Origin: Lacticaseibacillus mingshuiensis
GTDB taxonomy: Bacteria > Bacillota > Bacilli > Lactobacillales > Lactobacillaceae
DNA: 64,000 bases
Direction of reading: 5' to 3'
NCBI RefSeq assembly: GCF_016861785.1
Contig: NZ_BOLS01000008.1
Coordinates: 62,001-126,000 of the forward strand
Positions 26,469 through 35,255 of the stretch are shown here, in pieces (position 1 is the stretch's first letter; each line of letters starts with the position of its first letter). The translations under genes and the position numbers were made by a program. Below the pieces are notes generated by a model. That model saw only the letters and a list, made by a program, of their open reading frames with translations, did no database searches and was not told where the DNA came from.

Positions 26469-26927
26469 TCATCTTGCGGCCGCTGTTTTGTCCAGCACCA
26501 TATCCACATGCGGAATACCGTCTTCCAGATAGACATCGGAAACGGCACGAAACCCAAACAAGCCGTAAAAGGCTTGCAGATACGCCTGGGCTTGAATCTT
26601 GACCGGCCGGCTGGGATAGCGTGTCGCGAGCTCACTGAGCAGGGTCGCCACCAACTCACGCGCAAGGCCGCGGCCGCGCGCCGACCGTACCACCAGCACC
26701 CGGCCAAAAGAAATGGCCTTTCCATCATCATGCGGCACGAGGCGGCCATATGCGACCAGCGCCCCATTTTCGCGCAGCATGACATGGACCGCCTGATAGT
26801 CTTTATCATCGACTTCCTGATAGGGACAATTTTGCTCTACCACAAAAACACGCACCCGCGCGGCCATGATGGTCAATAATTCCGCGGGTGTCAGGGCCGC
26901 TGTTTCCTTGATCGTGATCTCAGTCAT
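26469..26927 (-). CDS. GNAT acetyltransferase, ElaA type
   Basis: A 152-residue N-acetyltransferase. Motif A is FGRVLVVRSARGRGLARELV (about residues 72-92), with the acetyl-CoA loop RGRGLA. The segment VRVFVVEQNCPYQEVDDKD (about 26-44) is typical of ElaA-like proteins. The ATG sits inside the end of the nucleotidyltransferase gene (eight-base overlap), implying coupled translation. The substrate is unknown. Confidence 0.75.
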   Translation of the reverse strand: MTEITIKETAALTPAELLTIMAARVRVFVVEQNCPYQEVDDKDYQAVHVMLRENGALVAYGRLVPHDDGKAISFGRVLVVRSARGRGLARELVATLLSELATRYPSRPVKIQAQAYLQAFYGLFGFRAVSDVYLEDGIPHVDMVLDKTAAAR

Positions 26928-27777
26928 CCAATTGCGCCCACAGTGTCTCGTCCGCAAACCAATCGACAAATTGATGCTGGGTCGCGGACAACCGTTCTGG
27001 CAGGTCCAGCGCCAAACCTGCGGCCAGATCCGGCAATTCGCTGTTGTACAGCGCGATGGCGTGGATCAGGCTGGCGCGCGCGTTGGCCAGACTGTCCTGG
27101 TGATACGTCGCGGCCACCGCTTTTTGCTCCGCAAGACTCAGACTGTGCCACACGAATTTTCCAGAGACCCCCGCATCGAAGCGTCCCCCGCGGGCAAGGC
27201 TGGCGCGCCAGGCAAAAAGCCGAATGAGCTCAGGACGCACATAGTGGTTGAATTGTTCGTTGGCGTACATCAAGTTGCCCCGGGACAGGCCTTTGATCAC
27301 ATTCCCGGCGCACCAATAAAACTCGATGATGCGGTCGGTGAACAGCGCCTGATCCGGCAAGCCGATGAAATGACTCGCCGCGCTGGTCGGCCGCGGCGAG
27401 ACCTTGCCCAACCCGCGCCGCCAGACGATCGCATTCAGCGTGTCATCTTCCAAATACGCTGCCTCGTCTTCAGCCGGGGCCATCTTGAAGTCCATGCGCA
27501 TGGTCCCCGAATAACGCGTCAGCCAGCTATACCAGGTGCTTGTGTTTGGCCCGAAAATGGCCTCATCTTTCAAATACTGAACATTCGTCGGCTCGCCAAG
27601 CAGCGTGAGCCACTGCCAGCCAGCCGTTGGGTCCAACTTGTCGACAAACACGGTCACATCCAGATCCGTCCAGCGGTCACCAGCCACCTGGCCATCATTG
27701 GTTGACCCTTCTGTGCCCACCGCCACCACATTGGCATCCTGGCCCGCCTGTTTCAGAATCCGCTCGAGTGCATCCAC
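26920..27777 (-). CDS. Aminoglycoside 6-adenylyltransferase-like nucleotidyltransferase
   Basis: A 285-residue protein of the ANT(6)/AadE family, which transfers AMP to streptomycin in resistant strains. The nucleotidyltransferase motif is present as EGSTND with DRWTDLDVTVFV (about residues 23-46), keeping the two metal-binding Asp residues, and MRMDFKM supplies a third. Chromosomal homologues in Firmicutes often do not confer resistance, so the true substrate is open. It overlaps the ElaA-type acetyltransferase. Base composition is like its neighbours; no mobile element is adjacent. Confidence 0.72.
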   Translation of the reverse strand: MDALERILKQAGQDANVVAVGTEGSTNDGQVAGDRWTDLDVTVFVDKLDPTAGWQWLTLLGEPTNVQYLKDEAIFGPNTSTWYSWLTRYSGTMRMDFKMAPAEDEAAYLEDDTLNAIVWRRGLGKVSPRPTSAASHFIGLPDQALFTDRIIEFYWCAGNVIKGLSRGNLMYANEQFNHYVRPELIRLFAWRASLARGGRFDAGVSGKFVWHSLSLAEQKAVAATYHQDSLANARASLIHAIALYNSELPDLAAGLALDLPERLSATQHQFVDWFADETLWAQLDD

Positions 27778-27877
27778 CTTATCAGCTCCTCAATTTGTGT
27801 TTGACTTTGACTGCTATTCTATCACTAATGATGAAACCGCTCTCGCCTTGTGGTATCATCTGGCCGAGGTGAAACCA

Positions 27878-28669
27878 ATGATCAAATTATTTGCGGCTGA
27901 CATGGACGGCACTTTTTTGCGCCCCAGCCAGGATTTCGACGAGGCCCGCTTTGCCCGCATTCAAGAAGCGATGCGAAAAAACGGGCAGATCTTCGTCGCC
28001 GCCAGTGGCAATCAAAAGCCGCGGTTGCAGCGCATTTTCAAAAACTTCCCGGCGACTTACTTCGTGGCCGAAAATGGCGGCGTGGTTGCCGGCCCCGACC
28101 AAACTTATGCCATCAACGCGTTTTCCGATGACATCGCCAAAAAGCTGATCGAGCTCGTGATGCCGCTGCCGGATTGCCACTTACTGCTGGCAACGCCGGA
28201 CATGAGCTATATGCTCAGCCGCGAGCCGGCAGCTGTGATCGCGGGCCAACATGAATGGTGCCCGCATTTGACGGTGGTCGATGATTTCATCCCCGTCGCG
28301 CATCAAGTGGTGAAGGTGATGGTCAACTGCCGTGCAGAAGACACAGAGCCGCTGATGGCGCGGTGGCAGCGCGAAATGGCGGCGTTTGCCAATCCCACCT
28401 CAAGCGGGCGCGGCGACATCGACATCATCCCCAAAGGCGTCGATAAGGCAAGTGGCCTGCGGGAGCTGGGCAAAGCGCTCGGCATCAGTGAGGCCGAGAT
28501 GTGCACATACGGCGATGGCGGCAATGACATTTCCATGCTCGATGCCGCTGGCCGGGCGGTGGTGATGGCCAATGGCAGCGAAACGGTGAAGCGTCACGCC
28601 GATGTGATCGCCCCGTCAAACCAGGACCAGGGTGTGCTCAGCGACATGATGCAAGTGCTGGGCCTGTGA
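27878..28669 (+). CDS. HAD-superfamily phosphatase, Cof type
   Basis: A 263-residue Cof-like phosphatase. Motif I is DMDGTF (Asp 8 and Asp 10), motif II is VAASGN (about residue 45), and motif IV is YGDGGNDISML (about 210). The insert between motifs II and III is the C2B cap. These enzymes dephosphorylate sugar phosphates or nucleotides; the substrate is not predictable. The ATG at 27878 follows GAGGTG; an upstream in-frame extension has no ribosome binding site. Confidence 0.85.
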   Translation: MIKLFAADMDGTFLRPSQDFDEARFARIQEAMRKNGQIFVAASGNQKPRLQRIFKNFPATYFVAENGGVVAGPDQTYAINAFSDDIAKKLIELVMPLPDCHLLLATPDMSYMLSREPAAVIAGQHEWCPHLTVVDDFIPVAHQVVKVMVNCRAEDTEPLMARWQREMAAFANPTSSGRGDIDIIPKGVDKASGLRELGKALGISEAEMCTYGDGGNDISMLDAAGRAVVMANGSETVKRHADVIAPSNQDQGVLSDMMQVLGL

Positions 28670-28681
28670 GCCGGCACGTGA

Positions 28682-28709
28682 AAAAAGGCCGCGCATTTGC
28701 CGGCCTCAA
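28682..28709 (-). terminator. Terminator overlapping the end of the metal-binding lipoprotein gene
   Basis: GAGGCCGGC and GCGGCCTTTTTT pair on the minus strand; the hairpin includes the stop codon region. Confidence 0.6.
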
Positions 28710-29584
28710 GGAAGCTTCAGATCAGCCAATGCGTCGTACTGGCTCATCATCCAACTGATATAGGTTTTTCCGGCGGGCAATGTCTCGGTCACCTTGAGGA
28801 CTGGCACGCCCGCTTTTTTTGCGCTGGCGGTCGCTTCGTCGACGACGCGACTGTCGGCTTGGGTATTGATGACAAAAAAGGCGACGCGATGCTGGGCGAA
28901 GGCGCGTTGAAGCCCTTCGACATCCTGCGGCGATGGATCGGTGCCATCCTCGATTGCTTTGGCAAAATGGCCGGCGACCTCGCGAATGCCCAGTGCATCC
29001 AAGCTGTAGCCAAAAACCGGTTCCGACTGCGCCGCAGCCTGTCCGCTCAATTGTGTTTTCAGGCGCGCCACCAAGGCCGTGAGCGGGGCCAATTTTTTCA
29101 GATACGCCTTGGCGTTGGCCGCATAATCACTGGCATGCGTCGGATCCAGCTTTGCAAAGCGAGCAGCCAGCGCATTCGCGAGCTTCGGCATCGTGGTCGG
29201 GTCGTACCATAAATGCTCATTGGCGCCATCCTTCTTTTTCAGCAGCTGCTCGCCGACCTTCAAATAATCGGCGGTTTTGTCGCCGCCCGCCACGACCCGG
29301 TCCATCCAACTGTCATACCCCAGGCCATTTGCCAAGATCAGCTTCGCGCCGGCGACCTCTTTTGCCACCGCCGTCGTGGGTTCGTAATCATGCGGGTCGA
29401 TGGCCGGGTCATCGATCACCGAGACCACGCGCACATGCTTGCCGCCGACCGCCTGCGCCACTTCACCGTAAAAATCCAGCGTGGCGACCACGGTCATTTT
29501 GCCGTTTTGGGCTTGCGGGCTGCCGCATGCGGTCAAAAGTAGCAGCAAGACCGCTGCCATTAGCCAAGTGAGTCGTTTTTTCAT
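28706..29584 (-). CDS. Zn/Mn-type metal-binding lipoprotein (ZnuA/AdcA-like)
   Basis: A 292-residue cluster A-I binding protein for an ABC metal importer. A signal peptide ends in LLTAC (Cys 20). Candidate metal ligands are His in DPHDYEPT, His in NEHLWYDP and the late Asp/Asn in FFVINTQADSRV. No permease or ATPase gene is adjacent, so it must work with a transporter encoded elsewhere. The ATG at 29584 is used; a TTG one codon upstream is unlikely. A CAAACGTTTG palindrome and TATAGT lie upstream near 29620. Confidence 0.82.
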   Translation of the reverse strand: MKKRLTWLMAAVLLLLLTACGSPQAQNGKMTVVATLDFYGEVAQAVGGKHVRVVSVIDDPAIDPHDYEPTTAVAKEVAGAKLILANGLGYDSWMDRVVAGGDKTADYLKVGEQLLKKKDGANEHLWYDPTTMPKLANALAARFAKLDPTHASDYAANAKAYLKKLAPLTALVARLKTQLSGQAAAQSEPVFGYSLDALGIREVAGHFAKAIEDGTDPSPQDVEGLQRAFAQHRVAFFVINTQADSRVVDEATASAKKAGVPVLKVTETLPAGKTYISWMMSQYDALADLKLP

Positions 29585-29676
29585 CAACGTGCCCCCGTTT
29601 CCTTATCTCTACTATACCAAACGTTTGCCCTCTGCATCGCCCAACTTTGGCTTTGGCATAACGGCCGGGCATAGCG

Positions 29677-29722
29677 TAAAAAAAACCGGCATACGCCAGA
29701 GATCGCCTGGCGCAGGCCGGAA
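29677..29722 (-). terminator. Terminator of the gene at 29744
   Basis: CCGGCCTGCGCCAG and CTGGCGTATGCCGG pair on the minus strand, followed by eight T. Confidence 0.75.
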
Positions 29723-29743
29723 AATAGAGTCACTTGTTTTGCG

Positions 29744-30052
29744 TTAGCCCAAAATGCCTTGAAACATGCCTTCTTCAAGCCAGGCCGCGATCAGCCGCCC
29801 GGCGACCAGTTGGCCCGAGTCGGTGTCCAGCGCGGGCTTCACCGTCTGAATCAGCCTCCCCAGCGTCCGCACCGAAACAGCATGCTCAGCCACGGTCTGA
29901 CCAAGCATGAACTGGTTGAGTTGGTCGATCTCATCGGCCGTAAAATCATAGTCCAAGTACACCAGCGAGCTGGAATGGACACGCATCTTTTCGCAAAGTC
30001 GGTCCAACACATCTTGGACCAACGCCATTCGCTCATCATTTCGCTTGCTCAT
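29744..30052 (-). CDS. Small soluble protein, possibly DUF1878 (YhaI-like)
   Basis: A 102-residue, mostly helical acidic protein with no signal peptide, membrane segment or catalytic motif. The pattern of hydrophobic helices and the C-terminal LIAAWLEEGMFQGIL resemble B. subtilis YhaI (DUF1878), whose function is unknown; I am not sure of the match. It has a good ribosome binding site (GAAAGGAAG) and is followed by a strong terminator, so it is a real gene. Confidence 0.55.
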   Translation of the reverse strand: MSKRNDERMALVQDVLDRLCEKMRVHSSSLVYLDYDFTADEIDQLNQFMLGQTVAEHAVSVRTLGRLIQTVKPALDTDSGQLVAGRLIAAWLEEGMFQGILG

Positions 30053-30119
30053 CTTCGCGGCTTCCTTTCTCTTTCAGTATAGCTGAGGACGCCGGGAAAA
30101 ACACCAATCAATACTCGCA

Positions 30120-31040
30120 TCAGGCATACCAGCTGAAAATGCCAAAATGCTTGCGCACCCGCGGCGGCGGTGGGGTCTCAAAGCGCGCCACCGAAACACC
30201 AGAGGTCGCCTCTGCGACAAGGTCCACCTCCAGCAGAAAATCCAGCAGCTGATCGGCCAACACATGTGGATCCGCCTTGTCGTTCAACAGGTCCATGGCC
30301 AGGCGGCGGCTGGGAATCCGGTAATCGTCATACCATTGCGGCTGCCGGCGCGCGTGCGGATTCTGTTCAAACAGCACGACGCCATCAACGCGCCGCGCGA
30401 CTTTGGCGATCGCATCATTTTTGAAGACCGCCCCAAACAGCATCCGCACATCAAAATCACGCTGCGGGTGAAAATCATATAGTGCATCGATATCAAATCG
30501 CTCACAAAGCGGCATGATCCCACGATTTTTCAAAAGGGTGAGGGCCTGCTGGAGCTTCTTGCTTTGGCTGGCGGTGCCGTAGACCAGCAGCTCCAGGTCC
30601 TTATCGCCGCGCTTGCTGCCAAACGCGAAGCCAGACTGGTAGCCGTGCATCAGATCCAGCGTGATCAACACCCCGCGCAACAGGTCCGCGCCCTTGACCG
30701 CATCCATCATGCCAAACAGGCGGCCGGGAATATCCGCGACCACAATGGGATAGTCATGGAGCATCTGCTTCAAAAACGGGGTGCGGTAGCGGACCTGGGG
30801 CGCCACGAGCACCGCATCAAACACCGTCCCCATCTCAAAGGCCGTGTCCGGGCGAATCGCCCCTTCCCCACCATAAGCAAAGTTGAGGTCGGCGCGAAAA
30901 TCCGTCGGCCGCGTCAGCATCGCCTGCGCATCGGTAAAACTAGCTGAGAGATTGGGGTCATGCTGCTGAAACCCCGTCGCCATTCGCTGGCAAAATAAGC
31001 TGGAGGAGCCGCCTCCTGCACAACACACAAAGATATTCAC
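30120..31040 (-). CDS. Protein with PTS EIIB-like N-terminal domain, unknown C-terminus
   Basis: A 306-residue protein. The first 115 residues resemble lactose/cellobiose-type EIIB: a beta strand then CCAGGGSSSLFCQRM, with Cys-7 in the place of the phosphorylated Cys, and later DAVLVAPQVRYR and YPIVVADIPGRLFGMMD. The remaining 190 residues are unrecognised. No EIIA or EIIC gene is near. The GTG at 31040 is chosen because AAAGGCGG lies seven bases upstream. It follows a GntR/UTRA regulator gene by 65 bases in the same direction, so the two may be functionally linked. It could be a phosphorylation-sensing protein, but that is speculation. Confidence 0.55.
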   Translation of the reverse strand: MNIFVCCAGGGSSSLFCQRMATGFQQHDPNLSASFTDAQAMLTRPTDFRADLNFAYGGEGAIRPDTAFEMGTVFDAVLVAPQVRYRTPFLKQMLHDYPIVVADIPGRLFGMMDAVKGADLLRGVLITLDLMHGYQSGFAFGSKRGDKDLELLVYGTASQSKKLQQALTLLKNRGIMPLCERFDIDALYDFHPQRDFDVRMLFGAVFKNDAIAKVARRVDGVVLFEQNPHARRQPQWYDDYRIPSRRLAMDLLNDKADPHVLADQLLDFLLEVDLVAEATSGVSVARFETPPPPRVRKHFGIFSWYA

Positions 31041-31073
31041 CGCGCGCCGCCTTTCTGATCTTTTCGAATTCAA

Positions 31074-31100
31074 AAAAGCCGGGGTTCGCGCCGCCAGCTC
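31074..31100 (-). terminator. Weak hairpin after the GntR gene
   Basis: Minus-strand AGCTGG and CCGGCT arms around a GC-rich loop, followed by TTTTTTG. It may give only partial termination before the EIIB-like gene. Confidence 0.4.
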
Positions 31101-31105
31101 TCATT

Positions 31106-31825
31106 TTAGTTCTGATTGATATCCAGCACCGTGTACGAGCGGTTGCGCGCCAAATTTCGACTGATCGAATACTCGATATTCTGGCCCGTCGTCAACCACA
31201 CCACCTGCTCGACTTGAAGAACCGGCTCGCCTTCTTTGCCGCCCAGATTGTCGATATCCTCCTGGGTGGTCAAGGTCGCACCGATGCGGCGATAGGCCCC
31301 ACCAAATTTCAGGTGCAGGTCGTTATTGATGTATGCGTAGATCGAGTGCTCGAGAATCTTGTGGGTGAGATTGGGCACCATTTTCACGCGAAAATAGGTG
31401 TGTTCGATGATCCACGGCTCGCCGTCGATCAGGCGCAACCGGCGAATGTCATAAACAGGATCATCTGGGCCGATCACCAACTGTTTTTGAACCTTCGGCG
31501 AGGGAAAAGTGATGTCGAACTTCAGAATCTTCGAGCGGACATGGGCGCTTCCCACCAACTTGGTCAGGCCATCGAACCGCTCGGCCGGCGAGTCTTCCCC
31601 ATTTTCAAGGGCGATGCCAAGCACCACGGTCCCGACCCCAGATTGCTTATAGATCAAGCCCTCCTGAGCCAAGCCGTCCAGCGCCTTTTTGATGGTCAGA
31701 CGGCTGACGCCAAATTCTTTGGCTAATGTATTTTGATCCGGCAACAGGCTCTTTGGCGCATACGCATGTTCTTTGATTCGCTTGCGCATGGTCGCAGCGA
31801 CCTGTTGATATTTTGGTAGACTCAC
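31106..31825 (-). CDS. GntR-family regulator, HutC/UTRA type
   Basis: A 239-residue transcription factor. The winged helix spans about residues 3-70, with LAKEFGVSRLTIKKALDGLA as the helix-turn-helix. The UTRA effector domain spans about 95-235 and contains PVYDIRRLRLIDGEPWIIEHTY, typical for sugar-phosphate-sensing members. The start is the GTG at 31825, supported by GGAAGGG nine bases upstream; the in-frame ATG at 31843 has no ribosome binding site. The likely target is its own operon with the EIIB-like gene. Confidence 0.82.
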   Translation of the reverse strand: MSLPKYQQVAATMRKRIKEHAYAPKSLLPDQNTLAKEFGVSRLTIKKALDGLAQEGLIYKQSGVGTVVLGIALENGEDSPAERFDGLTKLVGSAHVRSKILKFDITFPSPKVQKQLVIGPDDPVYDIRRLRLIDGEPWIIEHTYFRVKMVPNLTHKILEHSIYAYINNDLHLKFGGAYRRIGATLTTQEDIDNLGGKEGEPVLQVEQVVWLTTGQNIEYSISRNLARNRSYTVLDINQN

Positions 31826-32168
31826 GACGTTGATCCCTTCCATTTCACAAAACACGAAACCGCATTCATAATGATTATAACCTAGTATCAATGTGAAATG
31901 AACTGAAATAGCAAACAAAGTATAGACTTTCGCTGCGGTAACCACCATTAGTTTGAGCCGGACGGTCACTGATGGGCGGCAGGCGGCGATGCGGCGGCGA
32001 TCCACTCAGCTATCATGACGATTCCAACGCAACAAGACGTGTGCGCATTTGCACTGCGCCCCACCTGATGCCTGGTCAAAAATACCCAGATATCGAGGAA
32101 CTTTGTATCGCTGCTCTGGAATCGTTTATAATAAAGCCAATATGTGCCATGAGAAAGGACGTGGGAAA
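31826..32168. other. Intergenic region between divergent genes
   Basis: Contains a minus-strand TATAAT (31879-31874) that probably serves the GntR gene, with only a weak -35. On the plus strand the promoter TTGTAT (32103-32108), 18 bases, TATAAT (32127-32132) drives the acetyltransferase at 32169. Nothing else was recognised. Confidence 0.5.
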
Positions 32169-32723
32169 ATGCGACTGACATATGCACCGGTCATTCGGCA
32201 AATGAAGGATTATCCGCTGATCAAGCGGCTTTATCTCAGCGCTTTCCCCGCGGCGGAGCGCGCCCCACTGCGCAGCTTGTTGCGGGCGGGGCAACGCCCT
32301 GGCAATGAATTTGTCGCCTATTACCACGACCATCAGTTTGTGGGCTTCAGTTATCTAGTCACGTCTGGCGATCTGGCTTACCTGATGTTTTTGGCTGTGG
32401 ACGACAGACTGCGCGGCAAAGGCTATGGCAGTCAGATCTTGGAGGCCGTGGCGGCTGGCCGCCCGACTGCCCGCCTCTTGCTCAATGCTGAGGTGCTCGA
32501 TGCCGATGCGCCAAACGCGTTGACACGCCAGCGCCGTCGGGAATTTTATGAAAATAATGGTTTCGTCTCCAGCGGTTGGCAGGTGACAGAGTTCGGGGTC
32601 GATTATGAACTGATGTGTCGGCCGGGTCGGGTCAGCCCAGACGAATATCGTGACTTGACCAAGAAATATGCAGGCTGGAAATATTTTCTATTTCACCAGC
32701 AATTCGCACGGCTGGGCAAATAA
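32169..32723 (+). CDS. GNAT-family acetyltransferase
   Basis: A 184-residue acetyltransferase. LAYLMFLAVDDRLRGKGYGSQILEAV (about residues 70-95) holds motif A with the acetyl-CoA loop RGKGYG, and NALTRQRRREFYENNGF is motif B. The substrate is unknown. AAAGGACGTGGG precedes the ATG. It is a single gene with its own promoter and a terminator. Confidence 0.8.
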   Translation: MRLTYAPVIRQMKDYPLIKRLYLSAFPAAERAPLRSLLRAGQRPGNEFVAYYHDHQFVGFSYLVTSGDLAYLMFLAVDDRLRGKGYGSQILEAVAAGRPTARLLLNAEVLDADAPNALTRQRRREFYENNGFVSSGWQVTEFGVDYELMCRPGRVSPDEYRDLTKKYAGWKYFLFHQQFARLGK

Positions 32724-32762
32724 AAGCGCGCATCCTCATTTGGGGGTGCGCGCTTTTATTTG
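32720..32762. terminator. Bidirectional terminator
   Basis: AAAAGCGCGCA and TGCGCGCTTTT pair around TCCTCATTTGGGGG. It lies between convergent genes. Confidence 0.75.
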
Positions 32763-32789
32763 AGTTGAACGGATCTCAGGTCTGGGTCC

Positions 32790-33437
32790 CTATGCGATAG
32801 TCCCTTCAACAGTCTCGATGTCACCTTTGCCATCGCGGTCCACAATGGCGCCGATTGCTGCGGTCAGCCCGCGCACCATGTCTTCAAGCGCCATCGAAGG
32901 CGTCTCGGGCCGAGCCACGACCTGTTCCGGCAAGAATGGAATGTGGATGAAGCCTGCCTTGATGCCTGGGAAGAACTTATCGCGCATGTATTGAACCTGA
33001 TACATGATATGGTTGCAGACATACGTCCCCGCTGTGTTCGACACCGCAGACGGCACGCCAGCCTCGCGAATCGCCTTTGCCATCGCCTTGATCGGCAGCT
33101 GGGTGAAATAGGCCGTGTCCCCATCCTCGTGAATCGTGTGATTGAATGGCTGATAGCCCGCGTTGTCGGCGATGCGTCCGTCGTCGAGGTTGATTGCCAC
33201 TCGCTCCGGCGTCAGGCCAAACCGCCCGCCTGCCTGCCCGACATCCAGCACGTAATCCGGCTGCTCTTTTTCGATCGCCGCCTTTACCACGTCGGCCGAA
33301 ATATTGAACTTGGTGGGAATCTCCAGCTTCACGATCTGAGCGCCGTGAATCTCATCCGGCAGCCGCTTCACAGCCTCGATCGCCGGATTGATCTTATCCG
33401 TGCCAAAAGGATCGAACCCCGTCACAAGAATTTTCAT
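32790..33437 (-). CDS. pcp: Pyroglutamyl-peptidase I
   Basis: Removes N-terminal 5-oxoproline from peptides. The 215-residue product has the catalytic triad in family context: Glu-78 in [13 protein letters not shown], Cys-141 in [13 protein letters not shown] and His-165 in GFIHIPFLP. The N-terminal [12 protein letters not shown] is typical. The ATG at 33437 follows AGAGGA. It is the last gene of the DUF969-DUF979-pcp operon, so it probably processes peptides linked to 5-oxoproline transport. Confidence 0.94.
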   Translation of the reverse strand: MKILVTGFDPFGTDKINPAIEAVKRLPDEIHGAQIVKLEIPTKFNISADVVKAAIEKEQPDYVLDVGQAGGRFGLTPERVAINLDDGRIADNAGYQPFNHTIHEDGDTAYFTQLPIKAMAKAIREAGVPSAVSNTAGTYVCNHIMYQVQYMRDKFFPGIKAGFIHIPFLPEQVVARPETPSMALEDMVRGLTAAIGAIVDRDGKGDIETVEGTIA

Positions 33438-33455
33438 GATCATGTCCTCTTTTCG

Positions 33456-34370
33456 TTAAAATGCCAGGAAATACATCAGCGCGATCTGCACCACCAGCAA
33501 AATGATTGCAATTGGGGCTTGTTGCTTGATGACGCCCATCGGATCTTCCATTTCCTGAAGCGCGACAGGCAGGCTGTTGAAATTCGCCGCCATGGGAGTC
33601 AGCAGCGTCCCGCAATAGCCCGCAGTCATACCGATCGCCGCAACAGTCGCTGGCTCGCCGCCTTGCGCGATGACAAACGGAATCCCGATCGCCGCGGTGA
33701 TCACGGCAAACGCCGCAAACGCGTTGCCCATGATCATCGTGAACAGTGCCATCGCGACACAGTATAACACGACCCCGACCAAATGATTGCCGGCCGGTAA
33801 GATTCCGGCGATCAGCTTCGCGGTCAGGTCGCCAACGCCGGCCGCGGTAAACACCGCGCCCAACGTCGCGAGCAGCTGTGGCAAGATCCCAGGCGCCCCC
33901 ACTGAGCGCACCATCCGTTGCGTGTCCGTGTACACCATTTTGGCTGGGGCCTTGGTCATCACGATCACAAGCAAAAGCGCCGTGATTGCACCGATTCCGA
34001 TGCCGACCTGGCCACCGAGCGCCGTGAACTGGGCGACGCAGATCGACACGACCGCCATCACGATGCTGGGCAGAAAAATGCGCCAGCCAAACTGTTTGGC
34101 GGCCGCCTCCGCCTTTTCGTCATCGATCTGAGGTAACTTGCCGACCTGAATCTGCTTGAACAGCGCCAGCGCCCCGATCACGATGATCATCGCGCCGATC
34201 AGCCAATGTGGCATGAAATTGCCCAACGCAAAAATTAGCGCCAGCAACCACCAAAATGTGCCAGTCCCATAGCGGGTCGGATTATCTTTGGCCTTGAATG
34301 CCTCGGTCCCGGCGACAGCCATCAAGATCCCAATGAGGGCATACAAAACGATCAATAAATTGTCGACCAT
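33456..34370 (-). CDS. DUF979 membrane protein, predicted 5-oxoproline transporter subunit
   Basis: A 304-residue membrane protein with about nine hydrophobic segments. In many bacteria DUF979 and DUF969 genes are neighbours and cluster with pcp or 5-oxoprolinase genes, which led to their naming as 5-oxoproline transporter subunits; that role rests mainly on genomic context. Here it overlaps the DUF969 stop by one base (TAATG) and lies 18 bases before pcp. Confidence 0.8.
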   Translation of the reverse strand: MVDNLLIVLYALIGILMAVAGTEAFKAKDNPTRYGTGTFWWLLALIFALGNFMPHWLIGAMIIVIGALALFKQIQVGKLPQIDDEKAEAAAKQFGWRIFLPSIVMAVVSICVAQFTALGGQVGIGIGAITALLLVIVMTKAPAKMVYTDTQRMVRSVGAPGILPQLLATLGAVFTAAGVGDLTAKLIAGILPAGNHLVGVVLYCVAMALFTMIMGNAFAAFAVITAAIGIPFVIAQGGEPATVAAIGMTAGYCGTLLTPMAANFNSLPVALQEMEDPMGVIKQQAPIAIILLVVQIALMYFLAF

Positions 34371-35041
34371 TATGCCGCCCCCTTCGTCGCTTTAAAACGC
34401 CGATCGAATAAGACGTTATAAATATAGACAATGACCAGGGTGACCAGGGCCACCGGAATCGACCGCGTCACGACCTGAATCGGCGTGACCGTGTATTTCA
34501 GCGATTCCATCGTGCTCGAGATCAACAGGACCGACCCCGACGCAACGAACAGGTTCTGGGCAAAAAAGTTCCCGAAATTATCGACCGCTGCCGCACGCCC
34601 CTTGATCAGGTCGATGTCTTTTGGCGTCAGTTTCCGCCGGACTTCAGCGGCGGCCGTCACCATCGGCGTGATCAGCGGTCGAACGAACTGCACCTGGCCG
34701 GACAGCGAGATGCCAAACACCCCACCGAGCTCGCGAACCGCCAGATACAAATTGAGAATCCGGCTCGGCGTCATTTTCTTCAGTTTGCGAATGCCGTTGA
34801 CAGCCACTTCCTTGAGCCCATAACGCTCCGCCAACCCAATCATCGGCAGCGTCAGGAAAAACAATGACACGGGCCGATTGGTCATAAACGCGGTTCCTAG
34901 GGTATTGAGCAGCTCCATCACACTCATCCCGGAAAAAAGGGCCGTGACGATTGCCGACACCACGACCACCGCCGTCGTATCCCATTTAAGGGCAAAACCG
35001 ACGACGATGATCACAATGCCGAGTAGTTTGAGGTATTCCAT
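34370..35041 (-). CDS. DUF969 membrane protein, predicted 5-oxoproline transporter subunit
   Basis: A 223-residue membrane protein with about five hydrophobic segments, the partner of DUF979. The loop MTPSRILNLYLAVRELGGVFG matches the family. GAGGAGG precedes the ATG. It is first in the operon, under a promoter overlapped by a 29-base palindrome. Confidence 0.8.
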   Translation of the reverse strand: MEYLKLLGIVIIVVGFALKWDTTAVVVVSAIVTALFSGMSVMELLNTLGTAFMTNRPVSLFFLTLPMIGLAERYGLKEVAVNGIRKLKKMTPSRILNLYLAVRELGGVFGISLSGQVQFVRPLITPMVTAAAEVRRKLTPKDIDLIKGRAAAVDNFGNFFAQNLFVASGSVLLISSTMESLKYTVTPIQVVTRSIPVALVTLVIVYIYNVLFDRRFKATKGAA

Positions 35042-35076
35042 CTTGCGTGCGCCTCCTCAGGCAGTTAATTATCTTT

Positions 35077-35121
35077 ACGATACGCGAAAGGCGCTACCTG
35101 CGTCAAATTGATGCAAGTAGC
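35077..35121 (-). promoter_or_regulatory. Promoter and palindromic operator of the DUF969-DUF979-pcp operon
   Basis: Minus-strand TTGACG (35106-35101), 18 bases, TATCGT (35082-35077). The -35 lies in a 29-base imperfect palindrome (35121-35093): GCTAC, TGC and TCAA on one side mirror TTGA, GCA and GTAGC on the other around a central T. No terminator-like T-run follows, so an operator is more likely than a hairpin terminator. Confidence 0.6.
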
Positions 35122-35255
35122 GTCTTCTGTTTCAGAGCCTAGCCAATTTGGGATGACCAGGTAAATTGTGCAATTGCGTGTAGAACGTCTCCGTTAGTTT
35201 GCCTTGCGTATCATGTTCCCTTAAGACACCAATAATTTGTGGAAGAAAGGCGAGC

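Noticed and set aside
29616-29630. CAAACGTTTG palindrome upstream of the metal-binding lipoprotein gene as a metal-regulator site
   Set aside because: Too short and unlike the AdcR, Zur or MntR consensus sequences that I know.
35085-35125. Terminator in front of DUF969
   Set aside because: The hairpin lacks a T-run and lies over the -35, so an operator is more likely.
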